Positions 44,341-54,470 of a stretch of DNA of 64,000 nt are shown piece by piece. Made by a program: the position numbers and the translations under genes. The DNA comes from Oceanirhabdus sp. W0125-5 (lineage in GTDB: Bacteria > Bacillota > Clostridia > Clostridiales > Clostridiaceae), in the NCBI RefSeq assembly GCF_027938815.1, contig NZ_CP115913.1, positions 2,390,001 through 2,454,000 of the forward strand. Reading direction: 5' to 3'. The notes below the pieces were generated by a model. The model worked only from the letters and a program-made list of their open reading frames with translations. It was not told the origin of the DNA and ran no database searches. Every line of letters starts with the position of its first letter. Within the stretch, counting starts at the first letter, position 1.

Positions 44341-47300
44341 ATTAACAGTGTAAGGGAATTTAAGAGAGAAGATTTAGGAAAGTTTGCACATCTACATGTA
44401 CATACTGGGTACAGTCTTTTAGACGGTTCAGGAAAAATAAAGGATATCATATCTAGAGCAAAAGAATTAGGTATGGGAAGCATAGCAATAACAGATCACG
44501 GAAATATGTTTGGATGCGTAGAATTCTATAAAGAAGCATTGAAGCAAGGTGTAAAACCAATTATTGGGTGTGAAGTTTATGTTGTACCTAAATCCATGCA
44601 TATCAAGAGAAGTGACTCAGAAAATGAAACACATCACTTAATATTATTGGTCAAAAATGAAATTGGTTATAAAAATTTAATGAAGATTGTAACAACTGCT
44701 TCTGTAGAGGGTTTTTATTATAAGCCAAGGATAGATAGAAATTTCTTAAAGGAACATAGTGAAGGATTAATTGCTGCCAGTGCTTGTTTAGGTGGAGAGA
44801 TACCTAAGCAAATTATGTATGGAAATCTTGAAAAGGCAAGGGAAATTGCAAAGGATTACAAGGCAGTTTTTAAAGATGATTATTATATTGAATTACAAAA
44901 TCATGGTATGAAAGAAGAAATTGAAGTAAATACAGAGTTAATCAATATAGCACAAGAGTTACAAATTCCGTTGATATGTTCAAATGATGTTCACTATATA
45001 AAAAGAGAAGATTCGGTAGCCCATGACACACTTTTATGCATTCAAACAGGAAAAACTGTAGATGATGAAAACAGAATGAGATTCCCTAATGATGAATTCT
45101 ATTTAAAGTCTCCTGAGGAGATGAAAAATCTTTTCAGTGATGTACCTGAAGCTATAGAAAACACAATAAAGATAGCTGAGAAATGTAATTTTGATTATGA
45201 GTTTCACGTATCTAAACTTCCTAAATATCCTATTCCAGAAGGAGAAACAGCAGATGGATATTTAAAAAAGCTATGTTATGAAGGATTAAAAGAAAGATAT
45301 GCTGATATAAATACAGAGTTAACTGAAAGGTTAGAATATGAACTTGGTATAATCAATCAGATGGGATATGATGATTATTTCCTTATAGTTTGGGATTTTA
45401 TAAAATACGCAAATGATACAGGGATAATGACAGGCCCAGGAAGAGGAAGTGCTGCAGGTTCTTTAGTAGCGTATACTCTAGGGATAACTAAAATTGACCC
45501 TATTAAATATAATTTAATTTTTGAAAGATTCTTGAACCCTGAAAGAATATCTATGCCTGATATTGATTCAGACTTCTGTTATGAGAGAAGACAAGAAGTT
45601 ATTGATTATGTTGTAGATAAATATGGAGAAAAGAATGTATCACAAATTGTTACATTTGGAACTATGGCTGCTAGGGCATGTATTAGAGATGTAGGAAGAG
45701 CATTAAATTATTCATATAATGAAGTGGATAGAATAGCAAAAATGATACCTAGTGTGCTTAATATAACGATAGATAAAGCTCTTGAGATGAATTTCGAACT
45801 ATCTGAATTATACAATTCAGATAGTAGAGTAAAAGAACTTATAGATATATCAAAAACTCTTGAAGGATTACCAAGACATACATCTACACATGCAGCAGGG
45901 GTAGTAATTGCTTCAAAAGAGTTAGTTAATTATGTTCCATTATTAAAAACAGATGAGTCAATTGTTGCACAGTTTGATATGAATACCTTAGAAGAACTTG
46001 GTTTGTTAAAAATGGACTTCTTAGGATTAAGGAATCTTACTGTTATTAGGGATGCAGTTGATATTATACATGACAATTACAATGTGAAAATAGATATAGA
46101 TAGTATAGATTACGGTGATAAAAATGTGTATAAAATGCTTGGAGAGGGCAAGACAGCTGGTGTGTTTCAGTTAGAATCTAGTGGTATGACAAGTTTTATG
46201 AAGGATCTTAAACCAGATTCATTAGAGGATATTATAGCTGGAATTAGTTTATATAGACCAGGGCCTATGGCTTCGATTCCAAAATACTTAAAATATAAGA
46301 AGAATACAGATTTAATAGAATATGAGACACCAGAGTTAGAAAGCATATTAGATGTAACCTATGGATGTATGGTTTATCAAGAGCAGGTTATGCAGATAGT
46401 AAGAGATCTTGCAGGGTATTCCATGGGAAGAAGTGACCTTGTTAGAAGAGCCATGTCTAAAAAGAAACATAAGGTCATGGAAGAAGAGAGAAAGAATTTT
46501 GTATATGGCGCTAAAGATGAGAATGGAGAAGTAATTGTTCCAGGTTGTATTGCTAAGGGTATTTCAAAAGACGCTGCTAATAGTATATATGACGCAATGA
46601 TGGATTTCGCATCTTACGCATTTAATAAATCTCATGCGGCTGCTTATGCTATTGTAGCCTATCAAACAGCTTACTTGATGTGCTATTACCCTACTGAATT
46701 TATTGCAGCTATGCTTAACTCAGTAATGGGAAGTTCTGAAAAAGTTGCATTCTATATTAGATTTGCAGAAAAAAGAGGAATTCAACTCTTAGCGCCTGAC
46801 ATTAATGAAAGTGAATATAAATTTACTTCAAAGGATAAAAAAATAAGATTTGGATTAGGTGCATTAAAAAATGTTGGTGAGAATGCCATAATGGATATTG
46901 TATATAGTAGAAAAGATAAAGGAAACTTCAAGGATTTCATGGATTTTTGCAATAAGGTTAGATTTAACCACCTGAATAAAAGAGCAGTTGAGAGTTTGAT
47001 TAAAGGTGGAGCATTTGATACATTAGAATGCAAAAGATCCCAACTTATGGCTGTATATGAGAGAGTAATTGATGGTATACAAAATGATAAAAAGAGAAAT
47101 ATTGAAGGGCAAATTAGTCTTTTTGAAATAAGCAGTACAAAAGTACAAACAGAAGCTTTTAATTCATTGAAGTTACCTGATATTCAAGAATTCAGAAAGA
47201 AGCATTTGTTGGCTATGGAGAAAGAAGTAACAGGGTTGTATATAAGTGGTCATCCTCTAGAAGAATATGAGGGATCTATAAATAATATGACATCAAAAAG

Positions 47301-47877
47301 AATTTCAGATATTGTTGCAGAACATGAGATTATGGATGAAGATACAAATGAAATTATGATCAGATATGATGTGAATGAAAATGAAAGAGTAATTATTGGT
47401 GGCATAATTTCAGAGGTTTCTAAAAAAGTAACTAAAAGAAATGATCTTATGGCATTTATAAAAATTCAAGATGTCTATGATGAGATTGAAGGAATTATAT
47501 TTCCAAAAACACTTAGAGAATATGAAGAGAAAATATATGAAGATAACATAGTGATTATAAAAGGTCGTATTAATATCCGAGAGGAAGAAAAACCTAAATT
47601 AATTTGCGAAAATATAAGAGTTATTGAAAAATCTTCAGATGAAAATATATATATTCAAGTTTTTAACAAAGCAGATATGAAACATGCTTTAAATAATATT
47701 GAACTTTCATTGGATGGATACAAGGGAGAAACACCAGTTAAGATTTATGTAAAAGGCGATAAAGCTTATTTAACTGACAATAAATATTGGGTTGATGGTA
47801 GCATTGAATCACTTTCTAAATTACGGGAGATTTTTGGGAGTGAGAATGTAAAAGTTGTATCAAATCATGCTTCTTAA
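44341..47877 (+). CDS. dnaE: DNA polymerase III alpha subunit, apparent ATT start
   Basis: This is the replicative polymerase of the DnaE type: an N-terminal PHP domain (HLHVHTGYSLLDGSG, then ITDHGNMFG), the C-family polymerase core with catalytic acids in SMPDIDSDF, a helix-hairpin-helix region and a C-terminal OB fold. The first ATG in frame (44473) is inside the PHP domain and would delete the conserved HVHT metal ligands. Upstream of it the frame is open only to an in-frame TAG at 44332, with no ATG, GTG or TTG. The best start is ATT at 44341, nine bases after AAGGGAG, giving 1178 residues. It heads the conserved dnaE-pfkA-pyk cluster. Confidence 0.85.
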   Translation: MNSVREFKREDLGKFAHLHVHTGYSLLDGSGKIKDIISRAKELGMGSIAITDHGNMFGCVEFYKEALKQGVKPIIGCEVYVVPKSMHIKRSDSENETHHLILLVKNEIGYKNLMKIVTTASVEGFYYKPRIDRNFLKEHSEGLIAASACLGGEIPKQIMYGNLEKAREIAKDYKAVFKDDYYIELQNHGMKEEIEVNTELINIAQELQIPLICSNDVHYIKREDSVAHDTLLCIQTGKTVDDENRMRFPNDEFYLKSPEEMKNLFSDVPEAIENTIKIAEKCNFDYEFHVSKLPKYPIPEGETADGYLKKLCYEGLKERYADINTELTERLEYELGIINQMGYDDYFLIVWDFIKYANDTGIMTGPGRGSAAGSLVAYTLGITKIDPIKYNLIFERFLNPERISMPDIDSDFCYERRQEVIDYVVDKYGEKNVSQIVTFGTMAARACIRDVGRALNYSYNEVDRIAKMIPSVLNITIDKALEMNFELSELYNSDSRVKELIDISKTLEGLPRHTSTHAAGVVIASKELVNYVPLLKTDESIVAQFDMNTLEELGLLKMDFLGLRNLTVIRDAVDIIHDNYNVKIDIDSIDYGDKNVYKMLGEGKTAGVFQLESSGMTSFMKDLKPDSLEDIIAGISLYRPGPMASIPKYLKYKKNTDLIEYETPELESILDVTYGCMVYQEQVMQIVRDLAGYSMGRSDLVRRAMSKKKHKVMEEERKNFVYGAKDENGEVIVPGCIAKGISKDAANSIYDAMMDFASYAFNKSHAAAYAIVAYQTAYLMCYYPTEFIAAMLNSVMGSSEKVAFYIRFAEKRGIQLLAPDINESEYKFTSKDKKIRFGLGALKNVGENAIMDIVYSRKDKGNFKDFMDFCNKVRFNHLNKRAVESLIKGGAFDTLECKRSQLMAVYERVIDGIQNDKKRNIEGQISLFEISSTKVQTEAFNSLKLPDIQEFRKKHLLAMEKEVTGLYISGHPLEEYEGSINNMTSKRISDIVAEHEIMDEDTNEIMIRYDVNENERVIIGGIISEVSKKVTKRNDLMAFIKIQDVYDEIEGIIFPKTLREYEEKIYEDNIVIIKGRINIREEEKPKLICENIRVIEKSSDENIYIQVFNKADMKHALNNIELSLDGYKGETPVKIYVKGDKAYLTDNKYWVDGSIESLSKLREIFGSENVKVVSNHAS

Positions 47878-48001
47878 TATTGAATTTAAAGGAATGTTTA
47901 GTACTAAATAAAAGTAATGAATATTTCAAAGTTGGTTAAAATAAGTTTAATAAAATATATTAAAATTAGATATTTAAAAGAAAACTTAGGGGGTATTCCA
48001 G

Positions 48002-48961
48002 ATGAAATGCATAGGAGTATTAACAAGTGGTGGAGATGCACCAGGAATGAATCCTGCTGTAAGAGCAGTTGTTAGAACTGCCTTATCAAAGGGTATTAAA
48101 GTAATGGGTATTAACAGAGGATACTTTGGTCTTATTAATGGAGATATTGAAGAATTAACAAGAACAAGTGTATCTGACATTATCCATAAGGGAGGTACAA
48201 TCCTTAAAACAGCAAGATGCCTAGAATTTAAACAAGAAGAAGTAAGAAAGAAAGCAGTAAATATTTTGAAAGTTTTTGGAATTGATGGATTAGTAGTAAT
48301 TGGAGGAGATGGTTCTTTCCAAGGAGCAAAGCTATTATCAGATCTAGGAGTGGCAACAGTAGGACTTCCAGGAACTATAGATAATGACTTAGCTTATACT
48401 GACTATACTATTGGATTCTACACTGCAGTAAATACAGTACTTGATGCAATAAATAAAATTAGAGATACTTCTTCTTCACATGAAAGAGTAAGTATTATTG
48501 AAGTAATGGGAAGACATTGTGGAGATATAGCTCTTTATGCAGGTATCGCAGGTGGAGCAGAACAGATAATTGTTCCTGAGAAGGATTATGATTTAGGAGA
48601 AATTTGCAAATCTATAATTGAAGGTAGAAATAGTGGAAAGACTCATCATATGATTATATTAGCAGAGGGTGTTGGCGGTGCCAATGAATTGGCTAAGGAA
48701 ATCGAAAATCTAACTGGAATTTCGTCAAGAGCAACAATACTTGGACATATACAACGTGGAGGTAGCCCAGTAACATTTGATAGAATTTTAGGAGCAAGAA
48801 TGGGTGCACATGCTATTGATACCCTAATGGAAGGTAGAAGTGCTAGAGTTGTAGGTATTAAGAATAATAAAATATTTGATATGGATATAACTGAAGCGCT
48901 ACAAGATGTTGAATCTGATTTTGATGATGATTTATATGAATTAGCTAAAATTTTATGCTAA
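48002..48961 (+). CDS. pfkA: ATP-dependent 6-phosphofructokinase
   Basis: This 319-residue glycolytic enzyme has [20 protein letters not shown] (ATP site), GGDGSFQGA, the catalytic segment [17 protein letters not shown] and [16 protein letters not shown]. Its length and residues match the allosteric bacterial PfkA activated by ADP and inhibited by PEP. The ATG at 48002 has AGGGGG upstream. It is likely co-transcribed with pyk 87 bp downstream, as in other Firmicutes. Confidence 0.96.
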   Translation: MKCIGVLTSGGDAPGMNPAVRAVVRTALSKGIKVMGINRGYFGLINGDIEELTRTSVSDIIHKGGTILKTARCLEFKQEEVRKKAVNILKVFGIDGLVVIGGDGSFQGAKLLSDLGVATVGLPGTIDNDLAYTDYTIGFYTAVNTVLDAINKIRDTSSSHERVSIIEVMGRHCGDIALYAGIAGGAEQIIVPEKDYDLGEICKSIIEGRNSGKTHHMIILAEGVGGANELAKEIENLTGISSRATILGHIQRGGSPVTFDRILGARMGAHAIDTLMEGRSARVVGIKNNKIFDMDITEALQDVESDFDDDLYELAKILC

Positions 48962-49048
48962 TCTTTTATAAAATTGTAATAGCATATTTGAGTTATTAGT
49001 GTGTTATTACAGCTCTAAAGATAAATAAAGATATTATGGGAGGAAGAA

Positions 49049-50794
49049 ATGAAAAGAACTAAGATTGTATGTACCATTGGACCAGCTTCAAACAACAAAG
49101 AAACACTAACAGAAATGATGAAGGCAGGAATGAATGTTTCAAGACATAACTTCTCACACGGAAGTCATGAAGAGCATACTGGAAACATGAATTTAGTTAA
49201 AGAAGTAAGAGAAAGCTTAGGGAAGCATGTAGCAATACTTTTAGATACAAAAGGGCCAGAAATTAGAACAGGTGAATTTGCTAAAGAGGTTGAATTAATT
49301 GAAGGTAGCAAATTTGTAATTTACTGTGGTGAAGAAGTAATTGGTGATGAGACAAAGTGTAACGTTACATATGAAGAGCTTTACAAAGATGTTAAAGAAG
49401 GAGACAAAATCTTAATAGATGATGGTCTTGTTGGGTTAACAGTTGAAAGCATTGAAGATAATAAGATTCACTGTGTAGTATTAAACAATGGATTAGTAAG
49501 TACTAAGAAAGGTGTTAACGTACCAGGAGTTGCTATTAATCTTCCAGCATTAACTGAAAAAGATATTGCTGACCTTAAGTTTGGTATTACTATGGGAATT
49601 GACTACGTAGCGGCTTCATTCGTAAGAAAAGCTTCTGACGTTGTAGCAATAAGAAAAGTATTAACTGAAAATGGTGGAGATCACATCCAAATCATTTCAA
49701 AAATTGAGAATAGAGAAGGTGTAGATAATATCGATAAGATTATCAAGCTTTCTGATGGTATAATGGTTGCTAGAGGAGACTTAGGTGTTGAGATTCCAAC
49801 TGAAGAAGTGCCATTAGCTCAAAAAATGATGATTAAAAAGTGTAATGAAGCTGGAAAGCCAGTTATTACAGCAACTCAAATGCTTGATTCTATGATTAGA
49901 AATCCAAGACCAACTAGAGCAGAAGCATCAGACGTAGCTAATGCTATCTTTGATGGAACTGATGCAATAATGTTATCAGGTGAAACTGCAAAAGGTAGAT
50001 ATGCTGTAGAAGCTGTTAAAACAATGGCTAATATTGCAATAACTGCTGAAAATTCAGTTAAAGAAGATGCTTTAGATGAAAGAAGTCATAGCAAGATTGC
50101 AAGTATTCCAGATGCAATAAGTATAGCAGTATGTACAAGTGCCGCGGCATTAAAGGCAAAAGCAGTAATCACTGCAACACAAAGCGGTCAAACTGCAAAC
50201 AATGTTTCTAAGTACAGACCAAATTGTACAATCCTAGCAGTTACTCCTTATGATGACGTAGCTAGAAGATTGGCTCTAAGATGGGGTATTTATCCAATAG
50301 TTGCTGAAAAGAAAGATTCAACAGATGAAATGATTGACTCTTCAGTAGAAATAGCTGTAGAAAAAGGACACCTTACTAAAGGAGATCTTGTTGTTATTGC
50401 TGCAGGTATTCCAATGAACTATGCTGGAAGCACTAATATGATGAAAGTACACATTGTTGGTGATGTATTAGTTACAGGAAAAGGTATAGTAAAGAAGAGT
50501 GGATACGGATCAGTTAAAATAGTTAAAAATGTAGATGAAGCACAAGATGTAATCTTTGAAGGTGACGTTCTTGTATGTAAGACTTTAGATAACTCATATC
50601 TATCAGTTTTAGATAAAGTAAGCGCTATAGTAGTTGAAGATGATCAAGTAAGCTCAAGTGTTGTAATTGAGTGTACTGCAAAAGAGATTCCAATTATTGC
50701 AAATGCTTGTGAAGCAGCAAAAATTCTAAAGCAAGGATCTTTCGTAACTGTTGAAGGTGAAAGAGGAATTGTAATCTCAGGTAAAGCTGAGTAA
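49049..50794 (+). CDS. pyk: pyruvate kinase with C-terminal PEP-utilising domain
   Basis: This 581-residue protein is the longer Bacillus/Clostridium form: the standard kinase barrel (MKRTKIVCTIGPASNN, LLDTKGPEIRTGEF, KIENREGVDNIDKI, MVARGDLGVEIP, TATQMLDSMI) followed by an extra domain of about 110 residues (AGIPMNYAGSTNMMKVH into VTGKGIVKKSGYG...ANACEAAKILKQGS) related to the phosphohistidine domain of PEP synthase. It makes ATP and pyruvate in glycolysis. The ribosome site is GGGAGGAAG. A strong terminator follows, then repeat copy F. Confidence 0.96.
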   Translation: MKRTKIVCTIGPASNNKETLTEMMKAGMNVSRHNFSHGSHEEHTGNMNLVKEVRESLGKHVAILLDTKGPEIRTGEFAKEVELIEGSKFVIYCGEEVIGDETKCNVTYEELYKDVKEGDKILIDDGLVGLTVESIEDNKIHCVVLNNGLVSTKKGVNVPGVAINLPALTEKDIADLKFGITMGIDYVAASFVRKASDVVAIRKVLTENGGDHIQIISKIENREGVDNIDKIIKLSDGIMVARGDLGVEIPTEEVPLAQKMMIKKCNEAGKPVITATQMLDSMIRNPRPTRAEASDVANAIFDGTDAIMLSGETAKGRYAVEAVKTMANIAITAENSVKEDALDERSHSKIASIPDAISIAVCTSAAALKAKAVITATQSGQTANNVSKYRPNCTILAVTPYDDVARRLALRWGIYPIVAEKKDSTDEMIDSSVEIAVEKGHLTKGDLVVIAAGIPMNYAGSTNMMKVHIVGDVLVTGKGIVKKSGYGSVKIVKNVDEAQDVIFEGDVLVCKTLDNSYLSVLDKVSAIVVEDDQVSSSVVIECTAKEIPIIANACEAAKILKQGSFVTVEGERGIVISGKAE

Positions 50795-50802
50795 TATATA
50801 TA

Positions 50803-50828
50803 AAAACACACCTTAGGGTGTGTTTTTT
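50803..50828 (+). terminator. terminator after pyk
   Basis: AAAACACACC (50803-50812) and GGTGTGTTTT (50817-50826) with a TTAG loop, then more Ts. The next base begins repeat copy F. Confidence 0.93.
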
Positions 50829-51075
50829 AATGTATAATGTACAATTGATAGTGTATAATGAATGACATTTCTCTATGAGAAATTTTAATTTTATTGTTCC
50901 TTGGACAAAAAGAGTTTACTCGTTTCATAATTGATGAAACATTGTATTTGAAATACAATATTTTATCTAAAAGATAAAATGCGTAAAAACATATTGTTCT
51001 AAAAAGAAAGAGATATAGTTTCTGAGCAATCAGAAACATCCATCATTATACATTATACATTATCAATTATACATT
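50829..51075. repeat. heptad-ended hairpin repeat, copy F (full length)
   Basis: The left heptamers are AATGTAT, AATGTAC, AATTGAT and AGTGTAT, followed by AATGAATGAC. Hairpin 1 is ATTTCTC/GAGAAAT, then TTGTTC/GGACAA. The centre is TTTACTC, GTTTCAT/ATGAAAC, TTGTATTT/AAATACAA and ATTTTATC/GATAAAAT, then GCGTAAA. The right hairpin is GTTTCTGA/TCAGAAAC, followed by CATCCATC and inverted heptamers. It starts directly at the T run of the pyk terminator. Confidence 0.9.
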
Positions 51076-51161
51076 AGTTTTTTTAGAGCTTTGCATAAAA
51101 AAGCCATAGATAGATAATCCTAAATACAAAGAATAAAATTATCAATAGGAGGAATTTATCT

Positions 51162-51518
51162 ATGACTAGATTAAGTTGTAATGCTGCAAACTGCGTTAAC
51201 AATGCATCAGGTTTGTGTGGAGCTAGAAATATTAATGTTGCTGGTGCTATGGCTCATACAAGTGTAAGTACTCAATGCAGCACTTTTGAAGAAAAAGGAT
51301 TAAGAAGTTCATTATCCAATATTACAAATATGAATGTCCCAGGTCAAATTAAACAATTATTTAATAGTGATAGTATTGAGATGTCACCAAATATAAGATG
51401 TGAGGCACAGAATTGTAAATATAATGAGAATATGCTTTGTAATGCTAGTGATGTACATGTAAGTGGTCCGGGAGCTCTATCAAGCAGTAGGACTTGTTGT
51501 GATACTTTTGTAGAATGA
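51162..51518 (+). CDS. protein with two DUF1540 cysteine motifs
   Basis: This 118-residue protein has two copies of a small cysteine-rich domain: CNAANCVNNASGLCGARNI...CSTFE (about 5-42) and CEAQNCKYNENMLCNASDV...CCDTF (about 85-117), joined by a Ser/Asn-rich linker. DUF1540 domains are common in clostridia and are thought to bind metal through the cysteines; the function is unknown. It has an AGGAGG ribosome site and a terminator, and is monocistronic. Confidence 0.88.
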   Translation: MTRLSCNAANCVNNASGLCGARNINVAGAMAHTSVSTQCSTFEEKGLRSSLSNITNMNVPGQIKQLFNSDSIEMSPNIRCEAQNCKYNENMLCNASDVHVSGPGALSSSRTCCDTFVE

Positions 51519-51556
51519 ATTTAACACTATTAAAAAAATAAATTTGTATATAAGAG

Positions 51557-51578
51557 AGCCTATTTAATAGGCTTTTTT
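51557..51578 (+). terminator. terminator after the DUF1540 gene
   Basis: AGCCTAT (51557-51563) and ATAGGCT (51567-51573), then Ts. Confidence 0.88.
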
Positions 51579-51727
51579 ATTTTTTTTGATTATGAAATGA
51601 ATTATAAAAATATTATTATTATTTTTTAATAATATTTTAAAGTTTTGATGGAATATAGGGCAAATAATTGGTATACTAAGGATTAGGGCTACTAGAGATA
51701 AAAACAAACCAGAAAGGTGATTAATAG

Positions 51728-53110
51728 ATGGAAAAAAGTTTACCTGTAATAAAAAATCAAGTTATAGATGTAAGAATAGAGTCAATGGGGTATCATGGTG
51801 AAGGAATTGCAAAGATTGATGGTTTCCCTATTTTCATTGAAGAGGCTATTGATGGAGAACTTGTAAAAGTAAAGATTATTAAAGTAAAGTCTAAATATGC
51901 TTATGGTAAGATAATGGAGATTATTGAACCTTCTAATGAAAGAAGAGAGCCTAAGTGTAATTTGTATAACAGATGTGGAGGATGTAATTTGCAACATCTT
52001 TCATATGAAGGACAACTTCAATTCAAGACTAACAGAGTACTTGATTGTATAACTAGAATTGGAAATGTTAAGGGTGTTATTATGCATCCTACATTAGGTA
52101 TGGAAGATCCATATTCTTATAGAAATAAAGTTCAACTTCCAGTTGGTATAAATAAGACAAATTCAAATAATGGTGTGAGCATAGGTTTTTTTGCTGCAAG
52201 AAGTCATGAAATAATCAATATGAATGTATGTTATATTCAAGATGAAGTAGCTGATAAGATAATTAAATATGCTAGAAGATGGATGTTTAAATATAATATA
52301 AAACCTTATGATGAAGAAAAGAATGAGGGGCTTATAAGACATATTATGGTGAGAAAAGGTTTTGTAACAGGAGAAGTAATGGTTGTCCTTGTAACAAATG
52401 GTATTGAAATACCAGATATAAAGCCATTTATTGATGTCTTAAAGAAGAATGTAGAAGGGGTAACAAGTATAGTTCAAAACATAAATACAAAAAGAACTAA
52501 TGTTATCTTAGGAGATAAATGTAAAACTCTTTGGGGTAAAGGGCATATAAGAGATTATATTGGAAAATTTGAATTTAATATATCTCCATTATCTTTTTAT
52601 CAAGTTAATCCTGTTCAAACAGAAGTACTTTACAATAAAGCACTTGAATATGCAGAATTAACTGGAGAAGAAACTGTATTTGATGCTTATTGTGGTACAG
52701 GAACTATTTCATTATTCCTTTCTCAGAAAGCTAAAAAGGTTTATGGTGTTGAAATAGTGCCAGAAGCAATAAAAGATGCTAAGAAAAATGCTGAACAGAA
52801 TAATGTTAAAAATGCAGAATTTATAGTAGGAGAAGCTGAAAAGATTATTCCTAACATGATAAACGAGGGTATTAAGGCAGATGTTGTAGTTGTAGATCCA
52901 CCTAGAAAAGGATGCGATGTAGCTCTAATCAATGCACTAGGTGAAATGAGACCTAAGAGAATCGTTTACGTATCTTGTGACCCTGCAACATTAGCAAGAG
53001 ATCTTAAGTTTTTGGAAGAAAAGGGATATGAAACTGTAGAAGTTCAGCCGGTGGATATGTTCCCACAGACAGCTCATATTGAATCAGTTGTTAAGTTGGA
53101 GCTAAAATAA
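51728..53110 (+). CDS. rlmD: 23S rRNA (uracil-C5)-methyltransferase, RlmD/RlmCD type
   Basis: This 460-residue SAM enzyme has an N-terminal TRAM RNA-binding domain (residues about 8-65), a 4Fe-4S cluster site with [14 protein letters not shown], the SAM-binding motif [22 protein letters not shown] and the catalytic cysteine in [14 protein letters not shown]. In Firmicutes a single enzyme often methylates both U747 and U1939 (RlmCD); which applies here cannot be read from the sequence. The next gene starts at the base after its stop. Confidence 0.93.
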   Translation: MEKSLPVIKNQVIDVRIESMGYHGEGIAKIDGFPIFIEEAIDGELVKVKIIKVKSKYAYGKIMEIIEPSNERREPKCNLYNRCGGCNLQHLSYEGQLQFKTNRVLDCITRIGNVKGVIMHPTLGMEDPYSYRNKVQLPVGINKTNSNNGVSIGFFAARSHEIINMNVCYIQDEVADKIIKYARRWMFKYNIKPYDEEKNEGLIRHIMVRKGFVTGEVMVVLVTNGIEIPDIKPFIDVLKKNVEGVTSIVQNINTKRTNVILGDKCKTLWGKGHIRDYIGKFEFNISPLSFYQVNPVQTEVLYNKALEYAELTGEETVFDAYCGTGTISLFLSQKAKKVYGVEIVPEAIKDAKKNAEQNNVKNAEFIVGEAEKIIPNMINEGIKADVVVVDPPRKGCDVALINALGEMRPKRIVYVSCDPATLARDLKFLEEKGYETVEVQPVDMFPQTAHIESVVKLELK

Positions 53111-53359
53111 ATGATGGAATATATCGGGCTTTTAGCAGCTATGTTAACAACAGTTTCTTTTTTACCTCAAGCAGTAAAGGTTATTAAAGAAAAGAACACA
53201 TCAGGTATATCTTTAGGAATGTATAGTATGTTTACAATAGGTGTATTTTTGTGGTTATTATATGGAATCAGTAGAAATGATTTTCCAGTAATAATTGCAA
53301 ATGCAATAACTTTTGTATTTGCAGGTACAATATTATCAATGAAAATTAAATATAAATAG
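53111..53359 (+). CDS. SemiSWEET-type PQ-loop sugar transporter
   Basis: This 82-residue protein has three membrane helices with the PQ-loop motif in TTVSFLPQAVKVIKEKNTSGIS and the conserved Trp/Asn positions in LWLLYGI and IIANAITF. SemiSWEETs dimerise to form a channel-like facilitator for sugars such as sucrose or glucose. Its ATG follows the rlmD stop with no gap, so it is translated by coupling; a second ATG at 53114 is also possible. A strong terminator follows. Confidence 0.88.
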   Translation: MMEYIGLLAAMLTTVSFLPQAVKVIKEKNTSGISLGMYSMFTIGVFLWLLYGISRNDFPVIIANAITFVFAGTILSMKIKYK

Positions 53360-53361
53360 TT

Positions 53362-53403
53362 AACTCATCTTCTCTAATAATTTTAGAGAAGATGAGTTTT
53401 ATT
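53362..53403 (+). terminator. terminator after SemiSWEET gene
   Basis: AACTCATCTTCTCTAA (from 53362) pairs with TTAGAGAAGATGAGTT (to 53398), then TTATTC. Confidence 0.9.
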
Positions 53404-53476
53404 CATTATAAATTAAGTAATTACCTGAGAGTTTATTAATTTAATAGCATTACTAGAGTGATAAATAAGATAAATA

Positions 53477-53506
53477 TTGACATATATATAGAAAGGGGTT
53501 TACTAT
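53477..53506 (+). promoter_or_regulatory. probable promoter of the signal peptidase gene
   Basis: TTGACA (53477-53482), an 18-base spacer and TACTAT (53501-53506). It overlaps a short reading frame beginning at 53505, which would therefore not be transcribed in full. Confidence 0.5.
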
Positions 53507-53566
53507 GTTAATAGTTGAAAGTAAAAAGTGTATGGACATATTATTATATGATTATGAGGTGAGAAT

Positions 53567-54118
53567 TTGGGTAAAGACAGAAAGAGTTTTATAAAGTATA
53601 TTTTGTTTGAATGGGGAGTACCAATTGTAGGGGCATATATTGTTTTTTTGCTGCTCAATAGATTTGTTTTTTTTAATATTATAGTTCCAACAAGTTCTAT
53701 GGAACCGACAATAATGCCGAATGATAGGATAATGGTAACAAGGATATATAATAAGGACAATATTAAAAGAGGGGATATTATAGTTTTTCAATCTGATGAA
53801 TTAGAAGAAAAATTGATTAAAAGAGTTATAGGATTGCCGAGTGATGAAGTAAGGATAACTGAAAATGGAGAAGTTTATATTAATGGAGAAGTTATTCAAG
53901 AAGAATATGTAAAGAATCAAATTAGAGCTAAGGAAATATATCCAGGACTAAGAGTAGGCGTATACAAAGTTCCTGATGATTCATTTTTATTTTTAGGGGA
54001 TAATAGAAGAAATTCAAAGGATTCAAGATATTGGGAAGATCCATACATAGGAAAAGATAAAATTTTAGGAAAAGCAAGGGTGATTATATTTCCGTTTAAG
54101 AGAATACAAACCTTTTAA
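53567..54118 (+). CDS. lepB: type I signal peptidase
   Basis: This 183-residue membrane protease cleaves signal peptides from exported proteins. One N-terminal helix (about 16-40) is followed by the catalytic serine S44 in PTSSMEPTI, the general-base lysine K85 in KLIKRVIGLPSDE, and the late box LGDNRRNSKDSRYW. The start is TTG at 53567, five bases behind GAGGTGA; there is no ATG that would keep the membrane helix. Its length is typical of Firmicute SipS-type enzymes. Repeat copy G follows the stop. Confidence 0.95.
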   Translation: MGKDRKSFIKYILFEWGVPIVGAYIVFLLLNRFVFFNIIVPTSSMEPTIMPNDRIMVTRIYNKDNIKRGDIIVFQSDELEEKLIKRVIGLPSDEVRITENGEVYINGEVIQEEYVKNQIRAKEIYPGLRVGVYKVPDDSFLFLGDNRRNSKDSRYWEDPYIGKDKILGKARVIIFPFKRIQTF

Positions 54119-54129
54119 AAATTAAGGGA

Positions 54130-54382
54130 AATGTATAATGTATAATGGAGAATGTATAATGAAGGATGGTTCTGACAGTAGTCAGAACCTATATTTTATT
54201 GGTGAAGAAACAATAGTAGTTTACTCGTTTCATTTTAGATAAAACATTATATTTAAGATGCAATATTTTATCTACTGATAAAATGAGTAAAAACTTCTTA
54301 TTCTAAAGAAAAATATAATGTAGTTTCTGATCCTGGTCAGAAACATCCATCATTCTCCATTATACATTATCAATTATACATT
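54130..54382. repeat. heptad-ended hairpin repeat, copy G (full length)
   Basis: The left heptamers are AATGTAT, AATGTAT, AATGGAG and AATGTAT, followed by AATGAAGGATG. Hairpin 1 is GGTTCTGAC/GTCAGAACC, the centre TTTACTC...GAGTAAA contains TTTTATC/GATAAAA, and the right hairpin is GTTTCTGA/TCAGAAAC. CATCCATC and inverted heptamers end at 54382. Hairpin 1 has the same sequence class as copies A and E and differs from B, D, F, H and I. Confidence 0.9.
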
Positions 54383-54470
54383 TGTTTTTAAGAGTCTGAT
54401 TTTATAAAGCAGTTACTATCATGAAGTGGTTCAAAATTTTTGATATAGTATATTTAAGGGGTGATGGAGT

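Noticed and set aside
53505..53594. 29-codon frame with a GAAAGGGG site upstream of the signal peptidase gene
   Set aside because: It overlaps the likely -10 of the lepB promoter, so it is probably not transcribed whole; no attenuator-like features.
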